From: an uncultured Lachnospiraceae bacterium
GTDB taxonomy: Bacteria; Bacillota; Clostridia; Lachnospirales; Lachnospiraceae
DNA: 5,015 nt
Assembly (NCBI GenBank): GCA_902803305.1
Contig: CADCPL010000269.1
Location: 1-5,015 of the forward strand
Reading direction: 5' to 3'
Within the stretch, counting starts at the first letter, position 1, and each line of letters starts with the position of its first letter. Below, piece after piece: positions 1 to 5,015 of this stretch. The notes below the pieces were generated by a model. It worked only from the letters and a program-made list of their open reading frames with translations, searched no databases and was not told where the DNA came from. A program made the translations under genes and the position numbers.

Positions 1-1374
1 GCTCTTGAGACCAATTATGTGATAATACTCAATGACAACAACATGTCCATAGCCGAGAACGTCGGCGGTGTTTCGAGTTACCTTCAGGATATAAGGACGG
101 CGGATGCATACAGGAACTTTAAGATGGGACTTGAGGACGCCCTCAATAAGCTTCCGAACGGTGTTGCGCTCGTAGACAAACTTAAGAAATACAAGAGCAG
201 TTTTAAGCAGCTGGTCGTTCCGGGAATGTTCTTTGAAGACATGGGGATCACGTATCTGGGACCTGTGGACGGTCATGACATAAAGGCCATGGTCAAGGTT
301 TTCAGGGAGGCCAGAAGATATCCGAAAACTGTCATTGTCCACGTACTTACACACAAGGGAAAGGGATATGCTCCGGCGGAGCGGCATCCTGCGAGATTTC
401 ACGGAGCAGAGCCTTTTGACATAGAGACCGGACTTCCGGCCGTCAACAGGACAAAAGCAAATTACACGGATGTATTCTCGACCGTCATGCTCAAACTCGG
501 AGAGAGAAACCCGAAGATATGTGCAATAACAGCAGCAATGCCTGACGGCACCGGACTTAAGCGCTTTTCCAGAAAATATCCCGAGAGGTTCTTTGATGTG
601 GGGATCGCGGAAGAACATGCCGTAACTTTTGCCGCAGGACTTGCGGCAGGCGGTTTCATTCCTATCGTTGCGATATACTCGTCTTTCCTCCAGCGCGCGT
701 ACGACCAGATAATACATGATGTATGTATTCAGGATCTGCCCGTGATATTTGCGATAGACAGGGCAGGTATTGTCGGATCTGACGGAGAGACTCATCAGGG
801 GATCTTTGATCTTTCATATCTGTCAAGCATCCCCAATATGACAGTCATGGCACCGAAGAACAAATGGGAATTGTCGGATATGCTCAAATTTGCGGTGAAA
901 TTCGGCAAACCGGTAGCGATCAGGTATCCGAGAGGACTTGCATATGACGGTCTTGAGGAGTACAGAAAACCGATACTGTACGGTCAGAGTGAGATGATCT
1001 TCGAAGAATCCGATATCGCTCTTGTAGCCGTGGGAAGTATGGTAAAGACCGCGGAGCAGGTAAGAGACGTTCTGAAGGAAAAACACGGCAGACATGTCAC
1101 TTTGGTAAACGCCAGGTTTGTAAAGCCGATAGACGAAGAGATGATCGCCTATCTGGCCAAGCAGCATAAACTCATAGTCACGCTCGAGGAAAATGTAGAA
1201 AACGGCGGATTCGGTGAACATGTAAGAGCGTATGTAAGTGATAACGATATAGATGTCAGGGTGCTTGTGTGCTCGCTCCCTGATGATTATGTGGAACACG
1301 GCAATGTCAGCATACTGGCCCGCGAAGTCGGTATAGACTGCGATTCCATTGTGGAGAAGATACTTGGCAGATGA
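1..1374 (+). CDS. dxs: 1-deoxy-D-xylulose-5-phosphate synthase, 3' part (5' end outside window)
   Basis: Cytosolic ThDP- and Mg-dependent enzyme that condenses pyruvate with glyceraldehyde 3-phosphate to give DXP, the entry step of the MEP isoprenoid pathway and a precursor for thiamine and pyridoxal. The frame is open from base 1, so 457 residues are visible; the GTG at 19 lies inside the conserved core and is not the start. About 165 N-terminal residues, including the ThDP GDG motif, are missing compared with the usual ~620. Fragment numbering shows NDNNMS at 11-16 (end of the ThDP/Mg site), GPVDGHD at 87-93 and KGKGY at 119-123. The pyrimidine-binding domain begins near 156 and contains IAEEHAVTFAAG with the catalytic Glu at 204 (E. 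coli E370), FLQRAYDQ at 229-236 with R232, and RAGIVGSDGETHQG at 254-267 with D261 and H265. IRYPRG follows at 307-312, then a C-terminal transketolase domain to the end. Its TGA overlaps the tlyA start. No frameshift is seen. Confidence 0.98.
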   Translation, partial: ALETNYVIILNDNNMSIAENVGGVSSYLQDIRTADAYRNFKMGLEDALNKLPNGVALVDKLKKYKSSFKQLVVPGMFFEDMGITYLGPVDGHDIKAMVKVFREARRYPKTVIVHVLTHKGKGYAPAERHPARFHGAEPFDIETGLPAVNRTKANYTDVFSTVMLKLGERNPKICAITAAMPDGTGLKRFSRKYPERFFDVGIAEEHAVTFAAGLAAGGFIPIVAIYSSFLQRAYDQIIHDVCIQDLPVIFAIDRAGIVGSDGETHQGIFDLSYLSSIPNMTVMAPKNKWELSDMLKFAVKFGKPVAIRYPRGLAYDGLEEYRKPILYGQSEMIFEESDIALVAVGSMVKTAEQVRDVLKEKHGRHVTLVNARFVKPIDEEMIAYLAKQHKLIVTLEENVENGGFGEHVRAYVSDNDIDVRVLVCSLPDDYVEHGNVSILAREVGIDCDSIVEKILGR

Positions 1375-2174
1375 AGCAGAGGCTTGATGTATTACTCGTT
1401 GAAAGAGGACTTGCCGAATCAAGGGAGAAGGCAAAAGCCATCATAATGAGCGGCAGCGTTTTCGTAAAAGGACAGCGGGAAGATAAGCCGGGAACAACCT
1501 TTGATGAGAACGAAGAGGACATAGCGGTCAAGGGAGATCCTATAAAGTACGTCAGCCGCGGAGGACTTAAGCTCGAAAAGGCGATCAAAGAGTTCGGACT
1601 GGTACTTGAGGGATTTACGTGTCTTGATATAGGCAGTTCAACCGGTGGATTTACCGACTGCATGCTGCAAAACAAGGCGGCAAAAGTGTATGCCGTTGAT
1701 TCCGGCCGGGGCCAGCTCGCGTGGAAGCTCAGAAGCGATGAGCGCGTTATCTGCATGGAGAAAACGAACTTCCGATACGTGACAAGTGAACAGATCCCGG
1801 AGCCGATCGATTTTGCGTCAGCTGATGTATCATTCATATCTCTTGACAAGATACTTCCGGCAGCATATCCGCTCCTTCGCGACCGGGCACTGATGGTGTG
1901 CCTTATAAAACCACAGTTTGAGGCCGGACGCGAGCAGGTCGGGAAAAAGGGAGTAGTCAGGGACCGCAGGGTACACAGGGAAGTGATAGAGCGGATCATA
2001 CGGGTCGCGGCAGAAGACGGATTTGCACCGCAGGGGCTGACTTTTTCACCGATCAGAGGTCCCGAAGGAAACATAGAGTACCTGCTGCTTCTTGAAAAGA
2101 ATGGAGAGCCAAAAACCGAGCAACTGATCGAGACAATAGCGTCGATCGTGGATAATGCATTTGAGAGTATTTAG
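1371..2174 (+). CDS. tlyA: TlyA-family rRNA (cytidine-2'-O)-methyltransferase
   Basis: A 267-residue protein with an S4 RNA-binding domain (about residues 3-60, beginning RLDVLLVERGLAESREKA) followed by an FtsJ-like Rossmann SAM-dependent methyltransferase domain. The SAM-binding motif I is LDIGSSTGGFTD at 85-96. The K-D-K-E catalytic tetrad known from mycobacterial TlyA appears intact: K67 in SRGGLKL, D152 in ADVSFISL, K180 in LIKPQFE and E236 in GNIEYLL. Family members 2'-O-methylate cytidines in 23S rRNA and, in some subtypes, also 16S rRNA; loss gives capreomycin resistance in mycobacteria. Older annotations call the family hemolysin, but there is no signal peptide or membrane segment here, so a cytosolic ribosome-modifying role is far more likely. 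The ATG at 1371 overlaps the dxs stop as ATGA. A GGAG at 1353-1356 is rather distant (14 nt), so translation is probably coupled to dxs. The start matches the family N terminus. Confidence 0.95.
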   Translation: MKQRLDVLLVERGLAESREKAKAIIMSGSVFVKGQREDKPGTTFDENEEDIAVKGDPIKYVSRGGLKLEKAIKEFGLVLEGFTCLDIGSSTGGFTDCMLQNKAAKVYAVDSGRGQLAWKLRSDERVICMEKTNFRYVTSEQIPEPIDFASADVSFISLDKILPAAYPLLRDRALMVCLIKPQFEAGREQVGKKGVVRDRRVHREVIERIIRVAAEDGFAPQGLTFSPIRGPEGNIEYLLLLEKNGEPKTEQLIETIASIVDNAFESI

Positions 2175-3029
2175 ATGGACAGATTTTTTGTAATAACAAA
2201 CGAAGACAGAGACAAAGGATCGGAGAAAGCGATACAGATAACGCAGTACCTTCGGTCAAAGGGAAAGTCATGTGATTATGTTGCCATAGAACGTGACAGC
2301 GATCCGGGCAGCGAGGAGATCAGAAAGATCTGCGAGATGCCGAACGATACACAGGCGGTTCTTGTGCTCGGAGGAGACGGCACTTTTATCCAGGCTGCGG
2401 GGTTGCTCGCTCCCAAGAGGATCCCCATGATAGGTGTCAATCTCGGGCATCTCGGATACCTGGCAGAAGTCGACAAAGAAAAAATAACACCCGCACTCGA
2501 TAGACTCATAGCAGATGATATTGTTATGGAAGAGCGCATGATGCTTTCGGGAACACCTGTTATTGACGGCGTATCTGGAAACGGGCGTTATGCATTCAAT
2601 GATATTGTCGTGAAAACGTCAGGCTCAAGTGTCGGACTGTTTGATATAGAGGTAAACGGAACGTATCTTACCACGATATCCGGGGATGGGGTCATAATCG
2701 CGACGCCGACCGGATCCACCGCATATAATATGTCGGCGGGAGGCCCGATAGTCGAGCCCGCATCATCAATGATAGTGATCACTCCCATCTGCCCGCTCGA
2801 AGTAGAGAGCCGGTCGGTCGTTCTTTCGGCTGCAGACACGATAGTGATCAAGACAAGGAAGAAATCATCACGAAGATCGAGCGTTGCGGTTGCGTATTTT
2901 GACGGAGGATCCGATCTTCAGATGTCACCGGATGATGAGATCAGGATCGTTAAGGCAGAAGCATCCGTAAGGCTCATCAAGCTCAGCAAGGAAAGCTTCC
3001 TGGAAGTACTCTCAAGGAAGATGGGATAA
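2175..3029 (+). CDS. nadK: NAD kinase
   Basis: A 284-residue cytosolic ATP- (or polyphosphate-) dependent NAD kinase, which phosphorylates the 2'-hydroxyl of the adenosine ribose of NAD to make NADP. The length is normal. The N-terminal alpha/beta domain carries the hallmark GGDGT at 66-70 with catalytic D68, then GVNLGHLGYLAEV at 87-99. The C-terminal beta-rich domain has the FND (N-D/E) motif at 141-143, the highly conserved SGDGVIIATPTGSTAY at 169-184 followed by GGPIV, and TPICP at 203-207. After TPICP the common PH.L..R pattern is replaced by PLEVESRS, and the later DGQ is DGG at 243-245; both look like tolerated divergence. The ATG follows the tlyA TAG directly with no gap. The only nearby Shine-Dalgarno-like bases are a weak GAGAG at 2163-2167, so expression probably depends on coupling to tlyA. 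No frameshift or internal stop is seen. Confidence 0.97.
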   Translation: MDRFFVITNEDRDKGSEKAIQITQYLRSKGKSCDYVAIERDSDPGSEEIRKICEMPNDTQAVLVLGGDGTFIQAAGLLAPKRIPMIGVNLGHLGYLAEVDKEKITPALDRLIADDIVMEERMMLSGTPVIDGVSGNGRYAFNDIVVKTSGSSVGLFDIEVNGTYLTTISGDGVIIATPTGSTAYNMSAGGPIVEPASSMIVITPICPLEVESRSVVLSAADTIVIKTRKKSSRRSSVAVAYFDGGSDLQMSPDDEIRIVKAEASVRLIKLSKESFLEVLSRKMG

Positions 3030-3031
3030 AG

Positions 3032-3493
3032 ATGAAGAACTACAGACACCAGAAGATAATGGAGATCATACAGTCGGCAGAGGTCGAGACTCAGGAGGAG
3101 TTGGCAAGACTTCTCGGAGAAGCCGGCTTTACCGTTACTCAGGCAACTGTCTCAAGGGATATCAAACAGCTTAACCTCAGGAAAGTCCCCTCATCCTCGG
3201 GAAGGCAGTGCTATGCGCCGAACTCTTCCAAGGAGACGTTCGGCGGAGACAGGCTGGTCGGGATACTTCGGGCAGGCTTTGTATCTATGGAGGCTGCGTC
3301 GAACATCCTTGTGATCAAGACGGTATCGGGAATGGCCATGGCAGTTGCTGCCGCGATAGATGCTCTTTCCATACCGAAGATCGTCGGCTGCATCGCCGGT
3401 GACGACACGATCATGTGCGCGATAAGATCAAACGCCGATGTGAGTGCCGTTATGGAAACGCTTGAAAAACTTATAGGAAATCCGGAGAACTGA
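3032..3493 (+). CDS. argR: Arginine repressor ArgR/AhrC
   Basis: A 153-residue arginine-responsive transcription regulator of typical family length. In known members a hexamer binds L-arginine and then ARG-box operators, repressing arginine biosynthesis and often activating catabolism. The N-terminal winged helix-turn-helix (about residues 1-65) includes QEELARLLGEAGFTVTQATV and the recognition-helix signature TVSRDIKQLNL at 39-49. A short linker leads to the C-terminal oligomerisation and arginine-binding domain (about 75-150), with NILVIKT at 91-97 and AGDDTI at 122-127. The two Asp residues at 124-125 match those that contact arginine in E. coli ArgR. The ATG lies 2 nt after the nadK stop. 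AAGGA at 3014-3018 is a somewhat distant (13 nt) ribosome site. The gene shares its last base with the recN start. No ARG box or private promoter is visible upstream, so autoregulation, if any, acts elsewhere. Confidence 0.96.
   Translation: MKNYRHQKIMEIIQSAEVETQEELARLLGEAGFTVTQATVSRDIKQLNLRKVPSSSGRQCYAPNSSKETFGGDRLVGILRAGFVSMEAASNILVIKTVSGMAMAVAAAIDALSIPKIVGCIAGDDTIMCAIRSNADVSAVMETLEKLIGNPEN
3484..3487 (+). promoter_or_regulatory. Ribosome binding site of recN inside the argR 3' end
   Basis: GGAG sits 5 nt upstream of the ATG at 3493, which is a good Shine-Dalgarno sequence and spacing. It supports this ATG as the recN start. It lies within the last codons of argR, so recN can be translated by re-initiation or independently on the same message. 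Confidence 0.65.
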
Positions 3494-5015
3494 TGCTTCA
3501 GAGTTTACACGTAAAAAACATAGCACTCATAGATGATATAGAGATCGAATTTACCGACGGTCTGAATATCCTGACCGGTGAAACGGGTGCGGGAAAATCG
3601 ATAATCATTGATTCCGTCAATTTTGCTCTCGGGTCGAGAATGCCCAAAGACATAGTCAGGGATGACAGCGACTATGCTATCTGCGAGCTTGTATTTACCG
3701 GCATTGATGAAAAGACGAAGCAGAGTCTGGATGATCGCGATATTATGTTAACCGATGATCAGGTAATACTCCAGCGCCGTATAGCGGGAGGAAGGACAGT
3801 CTGCAAAGTGAACGGAGAGTCCGTCCCGGCTTCATATATCCGTGATATAGCCGAGTATCTGCTCGATATTCACGGACAGCATGAACATCAGTCGCTACTG
3901 CATAAGAAAAATCATAAGCTTATGCTGGACAGTTTTTGCAATGAGAGCTTTGATGATGAGTTATGTAAACTTAATAACGCATATGACGAATACAAAAATA
4001 TAAAAGACGAGTATGAGCATGCACTGGAATCACGGAAGACTCTTGCTGCAGATCTTGACTATTCGAAGTTTGTTGTAGCCGAGATCGAGGCTGCAGACCT
4101 TCGGCCCGGTGAAGATGAGACACTGGAATCGGATTTTTCCAGGATGAACAATTCAAGGAAGATCGCTGAGATGCTCGGCGGTGTCGTCAGCGCACTCTCA
4201 TCGGACGGTGAGTGTGCCTCGGCCATGATCGGTCATGCGCTGTCCCGGATGAAACAGATATCGGAACTTGATGATGAGGCAAAGCCGATCTATGAGCAGC
4301 TTGTGACAGCGGAGGACATTCTCGGGGACTGTGTACGTGCACTTACTGATTATGAGAGAGGACTTGATTTTTCACCCGAGGACTTTTCGAGGATAAGCGA
4401 TCGGCTTGATACGATCAACAATCTCAAGATGAAGTACGGTGGCACGATCGAATCCGTAAATGAACGGCTTATTGAAGAGTCGGAGAAGATCGAAAAGATG
4501 ACCGATCATGAGTCGTATATTGAGGGATTATCCGAAAAAATGCGAACATCCTACGATAAGCTGACGAAAGTCTGTGAAAAGGTATCCGATATCAGGCACA
4601 AGGAAGCGGTCACGCTTCAGAAAGATATAGTCGCGGCATTGAACGATCTGAACTTTATCGATTCGAGATTCGAGATAATCGTAACGTCTGACAGGGACAA
4701 TATAAATCGTGACGGCTTTGATGATGTTGAATTCATGATCTCGACCAATCCCGGAGAGCAGGTAAGGCCGCTTACAAATGTGGCATCGGGCGGTGAGCTG
4801 TCAAGGATAATGCTGGCGCTCAAGTCCGTGCTGGCAAAGCGTGACAGCATCGGAACGCTCATATTTGATGAGATAGACACCGGTATCAGCGGAAGGACAG
4901 CTCAGCTTGTGGCTGATAGGATGTCCGATATCGCTGAGGATCATCAGGTCATAGCGGTTACACATCTGCCTCAGATAGCAGGTCATGCGGCTACGCATTT
5001 TCTGATCGAAAAAAC
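3493..5015 (+). CDS. recN: DNA repair protein RecN, 5' part (3' end outside window)
   Basis: SMC-like ABC ATPase that acts early in double-strand break repair, associating with broken DNA and promoting RecA-dependent recombination. The open frame runs off the window with 507 complete codons visible; the family is usually about 550-575 residues, so roughly 50-60 C-terminal residues are missing. The start MLQSLHVKNIALI is the classic RecN N terminus. The Walker A is GETGAGKS at 29-36, and the RecN Q-loop motif DIHGQHEHQSLL is at 125-136. Residues about 145-380 are rich in Glu, Lys, Asp and Leu and fit the antiparallel coiled-coil arm. The ABC signature ASGGELSRIMLALK begins at 431. The Walker B is LIFDEIDTGISG at 456-467, with catalytic E460. 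The switch histidine is in VTHLPQIA (H491). The ATG overlaps the argR TGA by one base (TGATG). In many Bacillota recN is SOS-regulated; no LexA site can be recognised here. Confidence 0.97.
   Translation, partial: MLQSLHVKNIALIDDIEIEFTDGLNILTGETGAGKSIIIDSVNFALGSRMPKDIVRDDSDYAICELVFTGIDEKTKQSLDDRDIMLTDDQVILQRRIAGGRTVCKVNGESVPASYIRDIAEYLLDIHGQHEHQSLLHKKNHKLMLDSFCNESFDDELCKLNNAYDEYKNIKDEYEHALESRKTLAADLDYSKFVVAEIEAADLRPGEDETLESDFSRMNNSRKIAEMLGGVVSALSSDGECASAMIGHALSRMKQISELDDEAKPIYEQLVTAEDILGDCVRALTDYERGLDFSPEDFSRISDRLDTINNLKMKYGGTIESVNERLIEESEKIEKMTDHESYIEGLSEKMRTSYDKLTKVCEKVSDIRHKEAVTLQKDIVAALNDLNFIDSRFEIIVTSDRDNINRDGFDDVEFMISTNPGEQVRPLTNVASGGELSRIMLALKSVLAKRDSIGTLIFDEIDTGISGRTAQLVADRMSDIAEDHQVIAVTHLPQIAGHAATHFLIEK

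Noticed and set aside
19..21. GTG as a start codon for dxs
   Set aside because: The frame is open upstream to base 1 and the codon lies within the conserved ThDP-binding core, so it is an internal valine.
998..1007. 10-bp perfect palindrome TCTTCGAAGA
   Set aside because: It is short, sits inside dxs coding sequence, has no second copy that I can see, and is expected by chance occasionally.
823..1434. 203-codon open frame on the minus strand opposite the dxs 3' end
   Set aside because: It lies wholly over the conserved C-terminal part of dxs and the tlyA start, and no domain is recognisable in its translation.
1843..1871. TTGACA with a possible promoter spacing upstream of nadK
   Set aside because: The bases at the expected -10 position (ATATCC/TATCCG) are poor, and the site is about 300 bases inside the tlyA coding region.
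1307..2074. 255-codon open frame on the minus strand opposite tlyA
   Set aside because: It is antisense to a gene with a complete set of catalytic motifs. Its translation is rich in Ser and Arg with no recognisable domain, typical of a shadow frame.
1371..2174. Hemolysin function for TlyA
   Set aside because: There is no secretion signal or membrane segment, while the S4 domain, SAM motif and methyltransferase tetrad are all present. The hemolysin label is a historical annotation.
2724..2729. Perfect TATAAT, a possible -10 box for argR
   Set aside because: It encodes part of the invariant NadK GSTAYN motif, has no good -35 at 17 bp (CGACGC) and no extended -10 TG, so the match is explained by the protein.

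Overview
The window is an ordinary housekeeping stretch of a chromosome, fully coding on the + strand and with no intergenic DNA to speak of. Five genes lie head to tail: the 3' part of dxs (1-1374), tlyA (1371-2174), nadK (2175-3029), argR (3032-3493) and the 5' nine tenths of recN (3493 to the window end). The four junctions are a 4-nt overlap, a 0-nt gap, a 2-nt gap and a 1-nt overlap. This is what a single polycistronic, translationally coupled unit looks like.

The order dxs-tlyA-nadK-argR-recN is a known conserved arrangement in Clostridia, usually preceded by xseA-xseB-ispA and followed by sporulation genes such as spoIVB and spo0A. The GC content is intermediate (near half by eye). Isoleucine is often coded by ATA and arginine by AGG/AGA. 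Together these suggest a Bacillota member of class Clostridia, probably Lachnospiraceae-like. The family-level placement is inference from gene order and codon use, not from a search.

The functions are mixed. Dxs makes the first intermediate of the non-mevalonate isoprenoid pathway. TlyA methylates ribosomal RNA. NadK makes NADP. ArgR senses arginine and regulates its metabolism. RecN is an SMC-like ATPase of double-strand break repair. They are not one pathway; the link is a long-conserved co-transcribed cluster. All expected catalytic and binding motifs that fall inside the window are present, with no frameshift or internal stop.

I found no RNA gene, mobile element, CRISPR array, terminator, credible promoter, ARG box or horizontally acquired insert. 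Nothing here looks like an undescribed system. The second-look items are modest: an excess of GATC, a divergent stretch in NadK, which TlyA subtype this is, and the coupling of argR into the operon.
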